Below, in pieces: positions 33,201 to 48,200 of a stretch of DNA of 64,000 bases. Made by a program: the position numbers and the translations under genes. The DNA comes from Sorex araneus (taxonomy: Eukaryota; Chordata; Mammalia; Eulipotyphla; Soricidae). The notes beneath the pieces are model-generated. The model was not told the DNA's origin. It saw nothing but the letters and a program-made list of their open reading frames with translations, and did no database searches. The DNA lies in assembly GCF_027595985.1 (NCBI RefSeq), contig NC_073306.1, forward strand, positions 153,126,919-153,190,918. Reading direction: 5' to 3'. The stretch's first letter is position 1, and each line of letters begins with the position of its first letter.

Positions 33201-36200
33201 ATACGTTGGGTGTTTGAGTTACACAGATTGAGCCTTACTTGTCCCATTGGGCAGAGATGACACCACGACATGTGAGCTTGCCAGGATCAGAACTTTCGGC
33301 CTTGCCTTATTTGCCAATTACAGTCAATGCTTATTTCAGCTGAAGGGTTTTGAGGTAGTTGCTTGGAAGCCCTGTTTGCAATAAGACCAATAACAGACCA
33401 TTTCTTCCCATCAACAGGTCCTCACTGATTTAAGCTTGTGCAAGGTTTCATGCACTTAATTTTTTCAGAAATATTAGACTGCTAAAGTTTCATGATTGCT
33501 AGCATCATTTCCCTACCAGTGATTCCTAAATTTGCTTCATCAGATTTCTAGAATCTTCCATTCCATGAAAATGGCATGATCTCTACTAATATGTTAGTGA
33601 ATGAGCTGCACTTTTATTTATTTTTTTAAGCCACTGAGCAATATTGGGTGGAGCCAACTCCCTCTATTGCCCTCCCAAAAAATAAAAATTATCCCAAATC
33701 GATAAAAACTAAATTTAAATACTCGGGTAACTAAACAATCCCAAAGGGCCCAGGCGAATGGCTGAGTGGCTCTGCACTCACACCGCCCCCAGGTGGGCCT
33801 TGCCCGCAGCCGCTCTGCGGTCTGGCACCTCTGCTGCCCGAGCTGGTTTCTGGTGGCACGGTGGCCCCAGCAAACGCCACAACTCAATTAAAAATCCAAG
33901 AAGGGAGACCCCACGGCCAGGAAGCGTGACTCTGGGGAGCAGGGCACAGGCACTGCACCAGGGCTGAGTGCGTCAAGCAACCATGTGCGAGTCCCCGCCA
34001 CCCCCCAATCCCAGTCACAGTAACGACAGCAACAGAGATGAGGGCAAAGGGGAGAGAAAGGGTATTTATTTGAAAATGAAGGTAACGACGACATTTCTAA
34101 TCACATCACTGATAACTGCTGAAGGGAAAATCTTCCAAGCATTTGGAAGGCAAGAAGGCACAGCTCCAGGAGAGCGAGGAGAGAGCGCAAGCTTCCTCTG
34201 AGAACACCAACATGTTCTTCAGAGTACTAAGGAAAATACGGCCAGATCAGTTTCAGATGCAGCTAAAAGAGCTTTCAAAAACAGGTGCAAAATACTTTCC
34301 GGCCTCAGAAGGTCAAGGCCAAGTCAGTCAAGAGCAAACTCCTCTGTAAGGGATGCTAAAGGAGCTACTCTAGCAGAAAGAAAATGGTAAGAGATATGTC
34401 TGGGTCTGTGTAGAACAAAGAAGACCATCAGAAATGGTGCATTCACAATGAAAATACTTCTCTAGTTAAAATTCTCCTAGAATTATAACTCTGTAAAGCA
34501 GAAAAACATATCGGGGGTATTACACAATTATAGAAGGAAAACACATACCAGTAAGAGCACTAAGATTTGGAAGGAGATGCAAGTAGACTGCTCTAAAAGT
34601 ATTACTCTGGGGGCTTGAGAGACCGTACAGGGGTCAAGGCCCTTGCCTTGTACTAGACAGGCCCTGGATTGATCTCCAGCTCCGCACACAGTCCCCTATG
34701 CACCAAAAGAAGCGAGAACCGGGGTAAGCCCTGAGCATGGCCAGGCGTGTTCTAAACAACAACAACAACAAAAATAACTTGTGTTTGTGTGCACACACCT
34801 TTGGTGGGTGTGTGTTTGTGTGTGGTTGTGTGTTGTGTATACTGGCTTATGTCAAGCTGCAGTGCTCAAGTAACGTTTAATGGCTGAGTGCTCAGGAATG
34901 ACTCCTGAAGGTGCAGTGCCAGGGATGGAACCAGGGTCGACCACTGCAAGGCAAGTGCCTTAATCCCTCATTATCTCTAGGGCCCCCCAAACTTTGTAAG
35001 CGTGTATATGGGGCAGTAGAGTATTTGAAGGTAATTATTGATAAATTGATTATGTATTGGGTAAACCTAGAGAAAGTTACTTTTTTTTTTTTTGCTTTTT
35101 GGGTCACACCTGGTGATGCACAGGGGTTACTCCTGGCTCTGCACTCAGGAATTACCCCTGGCCGTGCTCAGGGGACCATATGGGATGCTGGGATTCGAAC
35201 CGGGGTCAGCTGTGTTCAAGGCAAATGCCCTATCTGTTGTGCTATCGCTCCAGCCCCAGAAAGTTACTTTTAGAAATCAATTATGACAGGCTTGGGATGT
35301 AACTCAGTTGTAGAATGAGGGTTTTTCCACTTGAGGCCCTGGACTCAAATATGCTCAACTGATCCAAAGAAGACAGGAAAAAAAGGGGGCGGGAGAAAGA
35401 AGGTAACAGAAGGGATACACAGAAAAGAGAGGTTGACTAAAATCCAACCGTCAAAATCATATTAAATGGAAGAGGGTATTAAAAGGCAGAGGCTGTCAGA
35501 CTGGATGAAAAAAGCAAGCCTCAAGTATATATACTGCCTAAAATATACTTTAAATATATGGCTGCAAATAAGCCTGAACTAAAAGCATGAGAAAACATAT
35601 ACTATGCTAATACTAATGAAAAACATGCTAGAATGTAGAAAAATAAGCTAGAAAAATAAGTAGGCTTTCTGACTCCCCAGAGTAAGGACTATTTCTAAGA
35701 ATGAAGAGGTTCATTTCATAATGACAAAGGCGTAAATTCAGAAAGGACACATAAAAATTCAAAATACACCAAAGGGTACTACCTAATCTCAGACCTTCAA
35801 AATGCAATAAATACAATTGCATGGGACTGAAAGGATAAAACTGAAAAAATCTAGAATTATAGTTGCAGATTTCAACACCCCTTTCTCAAAGATAGAACAA
35901 GGAACACTGGAAGTCAGTAAGGACATTTAACACTGTTTATCAACTTGCTCACCTGACATTTAGAGAATATTCTACCCCACTGAAGCAGAATTTAATTTTC
36001 AAAAACACACAGACATCATATTATAATAAATCTGGACAGAGTCTGGACCATAAAACAAATCCCAGTAAATTAAAATGGATGAAATGTATGAATGTATGGA
36101 TTACGCATACAATGATAACAGCACTAAATTAGAAACCAGTAGAAGAAAGCAATCTGTAAGACTCTCAAAGGTGGGGCCGTAGCATTAGTACAGTGGATAG

Positions 36201-39200
36201 GGTGTTTGCCTTGCATGCAGTCTACCCAGGTTCGATCCCCGGCATCCCATATAGTCCCCTGAGCAATGCCAGGAGTGATTCCTGAGTACAAAGTCAGGAG
36301 TAACTCCTGAGCATTGCCAGGTGTGACTCAAAAAGCCAAAAACAAAACAGCAACAACAACATAAAAGCTCAACTGTTTGGAAATTAAAAGCATACTTTAA
36401 ATAGCACAAGGACTAAAGAAGAAAGAACAAGAGAAAAAAACTAAAATATGTCTAATTTAGTGAAAATGAAAATAGCAAAACATTGTGGGGTTCAGTTTAT
36501 ATAGTACTTAGAGGGAAACTAGTAACTTCAGTGAATGATTATCACTGTGTCACTGATGTTCTTCTCTAAGTGTGGTCCCTAAACTAGCAGCATCAGCATC
36601 ACGTAAGCCCCACTCTGCCTCCTAAAGCAGATGCTGAACAATCTCTTCTTTAACGTGAGCTCTTGGTGATTTGGATGCACAGTGATGCTTGCACGTCACG
36701 TTCTCAAAGCACTGTTTTTATCTGAAGCATCACGGCAGTGGTCTAGAGCTCCATTCTTGCACTGTCTGGCTCATTTCCTACAAGGAAGTCTGAGAGGTCT
36801 TTGAGAAAGGAAACAGGTATCATAAACCTTTCCCATCTCCCTCAATCTAAAAGCACCGGGGAGCACTGCAGGACAATGAAGCTATGAGAACCGAGCACCT
36901 CCCAGCATGCATTGCTGTCACACCGCTCAGGACTCACCCTTCTTGCCACCAAGGACGTCATGCTGACATCCCCCTGCAATTATTCCTTCCTGAAAAGTCC
37001 TACGCACTCCTGGTTCTCGGCTACTTGGCAGAGTTCTTCCTCCCTCACAGCCCAGCTCCATGGCCACTGCCTTACGGAAATGTTTCCTTCCTGTCCTGGT
37101 TTTACTTAGTCTCCCTTTAATTTTTTTGTTTTTGCCACGCCTGGCACTTGCTCAGGGTGTATCCTGGAGTGCACTCTGGGATCACTCCTGGTGGGCTTGG
37201 GTAGCATATGGGGTGCCTTACCACTGTACCATTGCCCTTCCCCTCCAAAGTCTCCCTTTTAAAGATTTCTTACAGTACTAGATACCAAGTAAAAACTTGT
37301 AAGATTTGTACAATTATTATCTCAGTATCTATTGTTCCAAATAAACTTTAACCATTCGGTATAAATCCTATCTCACGTTAGACCCATATTTTATCTTTTA
37401 TGTCGATGACACTGCCTCCCATACAAACATTTCTGAGAGATTAATTTAACTGGGTATATGTAGATACAGGCTTTATAAAAGACAGATTTGATGCTTATAT
37501 AACACAGAACCAAAGTAACAAAGAAAATTTCCCAGGTTGCCTGGAATTGGAATTGGTGGGAGAAAAAGAAACTGAGCTTTTATTTAAAATTAAGTTAAAA
37601 TAAGCAAGAAAAAATCTGATGGGACAAAATCCTTCAGACTTTTTGTGTTGCTGATGTTGAAAAATCTCAGACTCCTCAGCTCCATTACAAAGAATGTTTA
37701 CTCCATTACAAAGAATGTTTACTACACAGGAAAATTGGGGGCGGGGAGGAGAGAGAGAAGGGCCAGTGACGCTGATTTAAAAATTCTGAATTCCTAAGTA
37801 GAGAATTCCTTAAGAAAAGCAGGTAGAGGGACTGCACTCATTTGTGGAGTATAAAATAACATCACATGAGGCTGACACCCAAGGACAGTAGATACAAGGG
37901 CTAGGAAGATTGCCCCATAGCTGGAAGACTGCTTCATGAGCGGAGGGGAGAAGGCAGATGGGATAGAAAAGCAATCACTAAGAAAATGATGGCTGGAGGA
38001 ACCAGTTGGGATGGGAGATGTGTGCCGAAAGTAGATCATGAACCAAACATGATGACCTCTCAGTGTCTGTGTTGCAAGCCATAATGCCTAAGAGAGAATA
38101 TGGGGAATATTGTCTGTCTTAGAGGCGGGGGTGGGGTGGGAGAGGGGGGGTATACCCGAGATGTTGGTGGTGGGGAATGTGCACTGGTGGAGGGATGGGT
38201 GTTTGATCATTGTGTGATTGTAACTCAAACATGAAAGCTTCTAACAATCTCACGGTGATTCAATATAATTAAAAAAAAAAAGCAGGTAGAAAATGGAGAG
38301 CACACCTGAAGAAAGTTAAGTTGTGATGAACTGAAACCAATCCTGTTCTAACAAGCGGTGCAGAATTTTTCTTCTGGGGGGGGGGTGACCCTTGAACTTA
38401 CCACAGATAGAAGTGGTCTGGAGGCTGCAGGGAGAGAATAAACGTACAGAAGAGAATAAAGCATCCTTCAGGATTCTCACCTCAGCTCTCTGCAAAGGCG
38501 GGTCTTGCTCCACAGAGGAAACAAGACAAGAGTATGGCAGAAGTGTATTTTGTGAGTGGAAGAGGGAGGGGATGTGTGTGTGTGTGGGGTAAAGTGCATA
38601 GAATAACTTTCATTTACTAATGAATTTTTTTTTTTTTTTTGCTTTTTTGGGTCACACCCAGCATTGCTCAGGGGTTACTCCTGGCTCCGCACTCAGGAAT
38701 GACTCCTGGTGCTTGGGGATCATATGGGATGCCGGTGATTGAAGCCAGGTTGGCCGAGTGCAAGGCAAATGCCCTAGCCGCTGTGCCATCACTCTGGCCC
38801 CTTACTTTTTGTTCCAGCAACACTACATCAAACTTTCTACTGCTATAAACAGCAGTCATCAGACTTTTCCTGAAAAGGCCCTGTGATCTCCACTGTCACT
38901 ATCTGATTTGGCTTTTTGAGGTGCAAAACAGACAGTACGTAAGTGAATGAGCAACGCCCTGTTGTCAGAAAAGTTTACAGACCAGGAGGCAATGGATTGT
39001 TGGATTGTCTCCCTCAACTGGAATTTAGGCGTATATGCTGCAGACCTTCTAGTATACAGAACAAACCAAATTCCCTTTTACTAATTATGTTGCCAAAGTG
39101 AAATTTACTTGAAATATGGGTTTTTTTTTCTTTTTGGATCACACCCAGCAATGATCAGGGGTTACTCCTGGCTCTGCACTCAGGAATTATTTCTGGCGGT

Positions 39201-42200
39201 GCTCAGGGAACCCATAAGGGATGCTGGGAATCGAAGCCAGGTTGGCCTCATGCAAGGCAAAAGCCTTACCTGCTGTACTTACTCCAGTCCCTGAAATAGG
39301 TATTTTAAGTTCTCAGTTCAGTTGTGATTAAGTCTAACACAATGCATGGTGAGTATCAAGTATTTGTTGAGCAAACAACAATTTTTCCATGAAAGAGATA
39401 CAATGGTAGTAAAGCAGAGTATCTCGACAAATTGAATAGTGGCTTACAAAGCAATTAATGTAAAAACGTTCCAGAAAAATTCTAAGGAAAAAAACATGTC
39501 AAGGAATTTTATCACATTTTAATAACAGATTATAGTTTTTATAAGAAACTCTTTAAAACCCCAGGCAAGAGCTCAAGACCTAAAACTTTTATTCAGTTCC
39601 TATAAAGATTCCAATTACAGGGGCAAAGATACCATTGAAAAAAGATTTTTATTAAAAATTCCTGATGGATCAAAGGTGAGCTAAGGACCGTGGTGGTGGT
39701 AGGGTGGAGTGACTTTGTACATCAATACCATAAACTAATATGATTCTAAAAGCCTTACCTAAACGATAATAACACTTTTTTTTAAGATTCTGATTTCCAT
39801 GGAAATTAGACACAAAATAAAAAAGGATTTTCTCAATAGTAAAAAAAAGATTCATTTAAAAGCAGAATCTCTGAAGAAAAAAAAAAGAGTAAGCAACAAA
39901 CAGCCCAAAACAGCAGAACCAAAGAACTGGTCTAGAGAAGTGAGGTGCAGCCCGGGGATTTGGTGGGCACTGGGGGAGAAGCAGCAGGGCTCCTGTTTGG
40001 GGGGGGGGGGGAGCTGTGTCGTCAGAGACTGTCACAGTAGTAGGGGAAACCAGGATGCCTCCATACAAGCGAGAAGAGAAAGGATTCGGATCCCAATAAA
40101 ACTTTGAGCGAAAGGTTTTAGTGGTCTTACTTATGCCACTGGCAAGAAAGAACATGCTAGTATGAAATTCCTGTAAAATGTGTTACAGAAGTGATTAAGT
40201 TCTGCATGAATTCTTTACTTCATACTATTCTGATCAAACTAGGATTGTGGGTTAACTGAGATTTAAGGACACCGGTCTCGTGTTCCTAAATTTGAAAGTC
40301 TGTAATATAACTGAAGACTGCAGCTTTCTTTAACTCAATATGAAATGAAATCTAACATATAAAAAACAAAACTTGCCCCCAAATATTGTCCAGACTGATT
40401 ATCTTTGACTTACCAGCATTTAACACAGTGCTAAGAATGGTAAATGTTTAGAAAGCACTTCAATTTTTATTACTCTGGAATGATGTACAATAGAATAAGC
40501 ATAACATTTGTACTTTCACATAGCAGTCACATTCTTTCTGGGGACATCAACAAATACAGATGGACTGGTCAAGTGTAACAAGCAGTGTTTCCAATAATGT
40601 GGCTATGGAGAGGCGCATTTGGCCGGGGAGACAGCTCACGGCTGAGCGCATGCGTCGTGCTCGGGAGGCCCTGGTTTAATCCCCAGCACCGAGTAGTCCC
40701 CCAAGCACCACCAGGCAACTCTCGAGCACAGAGCAAGGGGTGGCAAAAACAAACAAGGCTTGAGAGAACAGCAGTGAAAGTGTTTGCTATGCATACGCCA
40801 ATCTGGGTTCGAGATCCGTGACACCACACCAGGTCCTCTGAAGACCTGCAGCGATGTGTGGACACAGACCAGGAAGCCCCGAGCACAGCTGGATGCGGCG
40901 CCCATCAGAAACAAAACAAACAAAAAAGAGCTGCAACATGTCTAAGTGTGGCAAATGAACTTCAATATGCCAATTGGGCACTATTACTACTCAAAAGGGC
41001 AAGAAAGAAAACAGAATTTCCCAGTCATCACCACACTTCACTGCATAGCCATTGTAGATTATATGCCAGCTGTTTGCCAAAAAACTGAGTGTGACCATTA
41101 TATGAATTTTTAAAAAACTTGGCAGTGTTACTTAAAAACAGGGTGCAATGATTTTGTGATGGAGGCGATTGTGCAGTAAAACACAGTCTATCAAGAATCT
41201 CTTGCACACAGTATTTCTTGGACTGCATACTGAAATGCACGTGCAGCGGTTGATATTAAGGTGTCGGTCAATCATCTGGAAATGTTGGTCAAAATAAAAG
41301 TTAGAAAACTGACATCTCAAAGTTTTCTCATGAAATAATTACGTCATTGAATAAAAACACTTGGAGAACTCTAAAATTTATTAAACTAGGTTATGGAGAG
41401 TCTTTGCCAATGGATCATACAAATTTAAAGGGCCATTTTGAATTAGGACTCAAAATCTGTAAGCACCTGGTGAAGAGGCATGGCTAGTCAGTTTCCGAGA
41501 GCTGAAGTTCACTCAAGTGAAAAATCACACATCAATTATATGCCTTTTTAAAACTAGAGTTCTGAATAGGAAAAAAAAATACATGAATTCATTATAGGAG
41601 TGGCAGCAGCGTTGACAAAACTTATTATGTTTTTCAGTTGTCTCAAAAATATCATCGAAGCGTCAATTTGAATGACATACTTTGAATGGAAAAATCTAGT
41701 TTTCATTCCGAATGAGACCGGAAATGGTCCAGCAGAGTCCTCTAAGAAGATGCCTGACAGGCTGAGGCCATCTCCCTCATCCTCCTTGGCACAACCAGCA
41801 CTTCGAGGAGGCCCTGGAGGCAAACAAGTAAGTCATGGGAGGAGCTGCTTAAACGCACCCTGGGGCTGAGCATCCAAGTGCTAAAGAATTTACGAGGGAG
41901 AGATATGGTGCAGGTACTGCAAGTTTACCAGAGAGTGTGCACAGGTCAGACTGACAGTGGGGAGGCCTCCAGAGAGACGGCGGCCTCTGTCTCGGCCTCA
42001 GGACTGCTCAACACAGCCCCCGGAGGCTTTTATTGGTTGTCTCTGGGCTGCTTTGGTGGGAAGCTTTTGCTTTCTAGGCTGGCTGAGGAGGTGGGTGAGT
42101 AGACTCGTACCCAACCCCGGAGGCTGGTGGGCAGAGCGTACCCCCCACCCTAGAAGTGGGTAGCGGAACTGAGACGGTGGGGCCCCTCGAATCTCCTAGC

Positions 42201-45200
42201 AGGACCGTCAGCCGTCAAGTGTGTGGGAATGAAACAGGGCATCTTTTGGGGGGCTTTCGCTAGACCACTCCCAGCAGCCGAGGTGCATCAAGTCCACATT
42301 GGCTTACTCTCATCTTAAAATTTCCTCGGAGGTGTGCAGTCAGTTTATTTACATGCATATACAAATCAAGCCAGAAAAGGCAAACATGAGCTCCATTTGA
42401 AGTCACTGTCACCTCAGTAACCTTTCAATAGCCCTTCACACACCACACTGTGCCCCAGTTGCAAATCTATAGAACTGTGTGCAACTATCAGGAAAGATGT
42501 TAGGAGATTTTACTGTGTCATGGAACTAACTTCTCCCTCTTCCCAGAATGACTCTTTCTGTCCTGTCCCACCTGGAGTGTTTCAATCCTACTCCTTCACC
42601 GAATCATTTTCAAATCAGCCCCAGTGCCGGCACACTACCCTTTGTATTACCTCTTGATTCAGAGAAATATACTATTGTCAACATTCTGCCCGGGAGCTTA
42701 TAAACAATGATTTCCAGATGTTTTCATTCCCCTCTCATTGTAAGACAGAAGTGATTCTTCTGGATAAGCCCGACCTAATGACGTCCTAGAGTATCCAATA
42801 ATCAACTCGGAGAGGCGTGGGGGGCCGGGAGCGCCTATCTTTCCCCATTCCTTGTCATCTTGTTTTTGTATCTTCAACCTTTTACTTTCACGGTGGCTTC
42901 CAACTAGTTGGTACCTAAACGTCAACTCCCCTAGCTCTTATGTGACCCCAGTTATTTCATCTCCTATGTTAGTCTTCTTCATTTCCCTTTCCTACATTTA
43001 GTGATGTATTAGTCCACCAAAGCTCTTCTCCCCCGAATCACTAACACAGCATCGTGTTGTATTCATAAAAACATGAATTTTACTCATGAAATATTCAGTG
43101 GGAATGTTTCAAACGACTGACTTCTTTTCCAGAGTTGGTGCTGTGGCTTGTGCTGAACTGCTCCAAAAACACACCTTACACCACGCTTGCTTGCTTTCCT
43201 CTGACCCTGGCAATGTCTTCCATCTCCTGTCCACGTCATTTCCCTGAATCTCTGGGGTTGTGAGGTTCTACGCTCTCCATCCCACAATAAGCCATCTTTT
43301 TTATTTCCAAAGTGTCAAATATATGCTTATGATCAAATCTTTAGCTCCAGTTCAGATAACTCCCTAAGAAATAAATCCGTTTTTGGTGGGGAGGGTAGCA
43401 CCCAGTAATGCTCAGCCTTGCCATGGCTCTGTACTCAGGGAACACCACTGGCAATGCTCAAGGGACCACAGGCAGTGCTGGGGGGTTGAACTGGGGGTCT
43501 CCATGGTCAAAGCAAGCACCTCAACCCCTTCACTATGTCTCTGTCCCATAACAAATCCATATTAATTAGATCCCCATCCCCCCACCAAGCATCTTTCCTT
43601 GGGTTATCCTACTTTCTATCTTAAATCAAGTATGTCCATTAGTGAACACTCGAGCATTTTCTTGTTACTGAAAGCGACAATCAGATGTCAAGCGAAAAAT
43701 GTAGGTATTATTTTAATTACTTGACTTTTTAAAATACACTGATTCTACGTCACAGATCTCATTCTCTCAAGTACATCTTATCCAACACTCTATTATTGGG
43801 CTCAGAAATAAAAAATATTTACACTTAACTGGTGACCACATTTGGGCTCTACTTTCTTCAATACCCTTCTCTTTTGCCATTTTTTCCATCCACCTTCCCA
43901 CTTTTTTTATTTCTTATTTTTATCCCAGTTCTCAGCTTTATGAGTGAAATTATTCTATGTTCCCACGAGACTTTTTTTTGCCTCCCCCCAATTTTCTACA
44001 TGTGGTTTGTTTTGTCTGAAATACCCTTTACTTTTAATACTTCGATATCTTTCAGATCAGATGTAAGATCTTAGCTTAGATGTTGTACTTAGGAAGTCTG
44101 AGAATTCTGCTTCTACAATCTGCTTCTTTTCCTGATCTTAGCATTTGCCCTTTAGAGAATTGTCTAGTCTCAACTACCCCTCCCCTACCCATAAAATTAA
44201 CCAGGACCCTAACTATTCTACAAGTCATATTTCCTCAAAAAGTAGAAAAGGAGCTTTGAAAATCTACACTAAGTGCAAACTGTGGGGATTCCTGAACCGA
44301 GACAGGATGGAATCACATTTCTTTCTCCTTTCGACATTTATAGTTGATAGGTATCAGAACAATGTAGTGAAGTGTGTAAATCTGTAAACTCCTCTGTAGT
44401 AAAATTGTATCTGGACAGTAAAATTCAGAATGTACAAAACCAATACAATCATGGCAGGAGCAAAACTTTTCACCAACAGAAATATTTCACAATTCATTAT
44501 ATACAATGTCCTGGGAATTTTTCTACTGAAGTCTTATTAGAAGTTTCCAGTCAGTAATTATTTAATGAAGAAGAAAAACACACAGAACTAATAATGAATT
44601 TTAGTGTCATTTCCAAAAAAGTAAAAAAGGTATGGAATAGCAAGAATGAGAAAAAATAAATACCTTAAGAAACATTAAAAAAAACACATAAATATAACAA
44701 ATATTTTTTAAATACAACTTTTATAAAAATAATATTCTAACTGATAGATTAAAAAAGGTTAAAAAATAAGGAAGGAAAGTTATCAGTAAAAGATAATAAA
44801 ACTTTAAGCAGAACAGTAAATTGTACTAATAATTTAACAGGTGAAACAACTTTTACTATGATACCAAAATTTGTTTTAATCTAAGATTTTAAAAATTAAT
44901 TTAAATATTAGGCTTTGTCCACCTTATTTTTCTAGAATTATCTCATATTTAGTATAATAAAAAATTATATGAAATTAAAATTTTTATCTTAGAAATATAC
45001 AATTGTTAAGAAGCTGGAAGGACAAACATGGATCTGTTGTAAAATAGATTAATGCAGACAGCTTTGGTAAATTCTAACAATATGAAATGAAGACGTATAA
45101 TTAAAAATGAAGTACATTTTGTTCTCCATTCACGACAGTACATTAAAAAATATGCACGTATACAGTTAGGTGAATGATAAAGTTTAGGTCTCTTTATCCT

Positions 45201-48200
45201 TCTACCTGACACACTATTTGTTATGTAATTTTTACTTTTCTCGAAGGCAAGAAACAAAGGGCATTATTTTAAAATTTGGTTCATCTTTCTATTTTTGTAA
45301 AATTTTATTGAATCACTATGTGATTCATCTTTCATTATGGAGACTTTACATTAACCTTGTTTAAAATTTTTAACTCTTGTATGTTAATTAAAAGTTTTAT
45401 CCAGTTCATATTATTATTGAAAATTCAGGATATTAAAAAAATTATTCAGTTAAATAATTAAAGCTGGTGGGCATTATAACCTGGCTACTTAATAGTACGT
45501 TCTTAAATTAGAGTTTAATGACCTTATTATCTAAAAATCTGACACTATATAACTTAAGAAATATTTAAAATTTTAGCAAAATACAATGATAAATGCCTCC
45601 CAACCCCCACACCAACTTACCTAAAATATACAATGATGCAACCTGTGATAGATATCTTTAAATTTCCAACATAACTTGATACTTCTTCATGTTAGGGAAG
45701 TAATCACTAAACACTCTCACACTTCTAAATGTGCCTCATTGTCTAGTACCCATCGGAGCTAATTTAGCTAGTATGTTGGCAGCTAAAGAGTATATATTTT
45801 ATCTCCGCTAGGTCCTACGGGTAATGGTCTCCTGGAGGCACAAGGTTGATCAATACCACTGAGTGGGACAAATACTTTCTTGCTAAAGTAATTTCGGTTT
45901 GCATTCTCAACTTAGCTTTCCCTTAAAGTTTTTCCCTTTCAAGCTATGGATTACCTACTGAAACACTCTTCTTTCTGCTGATATATGTTCCTATCAGTTC
46001 AATGTCTGATATGAAAAAATCCTATGTTTGCTCAGTTGAAAAAAAAAATTGCTTCTTGACCCTCTTTAAAACCAGCAGTTTTAAAATGGTTCTCAAAGCG
46101 GCACCAATGGACAGAACTACCTGATGGTGGATGTGGGGTTGATATCCTAAGATTGTTATATACTATTTTAGGAGTATCAATTTGGCAGTTGATACTGTAA
46201 CTTTCCCAGGTAGTATCATACATAGTGTCTTTTCCACACCTTCTGGAACATATTAATTTATTGAGTTAATACAATGTACTCATGAGTGCAGTAGTTAATT
46301 TTCAGATAGTTGCTTAGGCCTATTTATCTGCCAAACTTTCTGTATTTTAGATTAAATATGTCAAAAGAAAGAGCAAGCTGCACCATTCTACGTTAGTGGT
46401 ACGTTTAGGAAATTTTATGTCTCCACAACAAATATACTTTATTTTATTTTGCTTAAAATCCTGGACACATCAAGTTGTGGGGAAGTGCACTGGCATGTTA
46501 AGCAGCCTCTAATTTAATAAGTTTCATATTAGGTGCCAAGAAATAAGTTTGTTAAAAGAATTTGGAATTAAATGAAAATCAAATTCATTACTTTTAAACA
46601 GAATAAAACAACAAAAAAATTTCCTCATACTATACTCATGGCACCTACAATGAAACTTTAAGATTACGTAGAGAAAAACTTACCTAGCTGGGATTTTGAA
46701 TAGTAATTTGCCCTCTGTCCACTGTTGCAAGACTGCCGTTTATGTCTTTTTGTTGGCATTTCTGTGGTCTTCCATGGTGGCCTTTTTCTTTGGTTCAATT
46801 TGCTAAGTGTTTCAGAACTAGCGAAAGGGCTGTTATCAGAGTCAGCACACTTACTTGATTTATAATTTTCAAGTTGATCAGTACATTTATTGGTTGAAGG
46901 ACTACTTGCGCTAATATTTTTAATTTCTTTAGATGGTCTTTTAAGAGGACTCTGACTAGCAGCCTGGGATCTTAAGGTAAAGCGTTCTAACGCTTCTACA
47001 TCAGGCTGATGACTGCTCCCACTGCCAGGAGATTCGGGAGAGTAAACCACCGTATTAAGCTTAAAAGTGTTTCTGTGTTCAAGATAGTTGATCTTCCTCA
47101 AAAAGATTTTACAATCTTTTAAGGTTTTTGACCTCCAATTATTTGGACATGCACTTCCTAGTCTGGGCTCCCTTTCAACATCTTTTCCACTGGCATCTGT
47201 TCCATTCTCCTTTGCTTTTGACTCAACTTTATTCTCTAAACTAGCATGTACTCTGAGGTCAGACACTGCCACCCTCGGCTGCAAAAAGTCATCCCTGATC
47301 TCAGAAGGGAAAAAAAGTGAATTATCGCCTTTATCTTTTCTTTGGAATGGGATGTCAGCATCTGTTGGCTCCCCTGTCCTATTTAAAATTTTGTTCTGGC
47401 AGAAAGATCTTAAATTCCTCCTTTTAGAGATCCAATCCGTGGTGCCATGCCTAAATTCTCCCTCTCTTCTCCACTTTGCCTGGGTTAACCTCTTCAACTC
47501 AGTCCTTTGATATCTAGCCAGTGTTAAATTACTTTTCACATTTAAGCCTGGAGAGCTAACCATCTTATGAAGTACATGCAACTTCCCTGATGATTTTGAA
47601 GGGGAAGATAGTGCAAATTTCTTTAAGTGCTTTTTGAAGGGGTTAGTACTAAAATCAGAATATTTGGCTCCTAATTTGACTCCTCTGGTACTTATTACTT
47701 CCAAAGGGTTTCTAGCATTTGCTTTTCTGACTAGTGAGAGAGACTGTGTTTCTGTCGTTTGCATAAACCAGGTACAAAGTTCACTCAAATCATACTTTTT
47801 CCGAAAAAGCATTTTTACAGGGGTAGCTTCAAGTCCTAAGGGACAGGTTTCCAAAGGATTAGTTATTTTAAGGTTATCCTTTTCAGTGTGTTCTCTTTTT
47901 TTATGAAAACAATTTTCAGCTTCATTCCCACTAACTTGTACCCAAGCACTTGTTATCTGTTCAAATCTATTATTTAACTCCTCTAATAAAGAATCATCTG
48001 AAGTAGAAGTGGCCCACCACCTGAGCAAAGGATCTGGTGAAATTATAGAGTCCAAGGAGACTTTAGAACTGGGTATTAACCAGTTATTTTCCAAACACTT
48101 TTTTCTATTTCTTGAATTTCTAGCTCCTGGAGAAACCTTTGGAACTGTTTTTATACTTAACTGCCTATGTTTATCTCTCTGACTTGTACCTTTCTGCACA

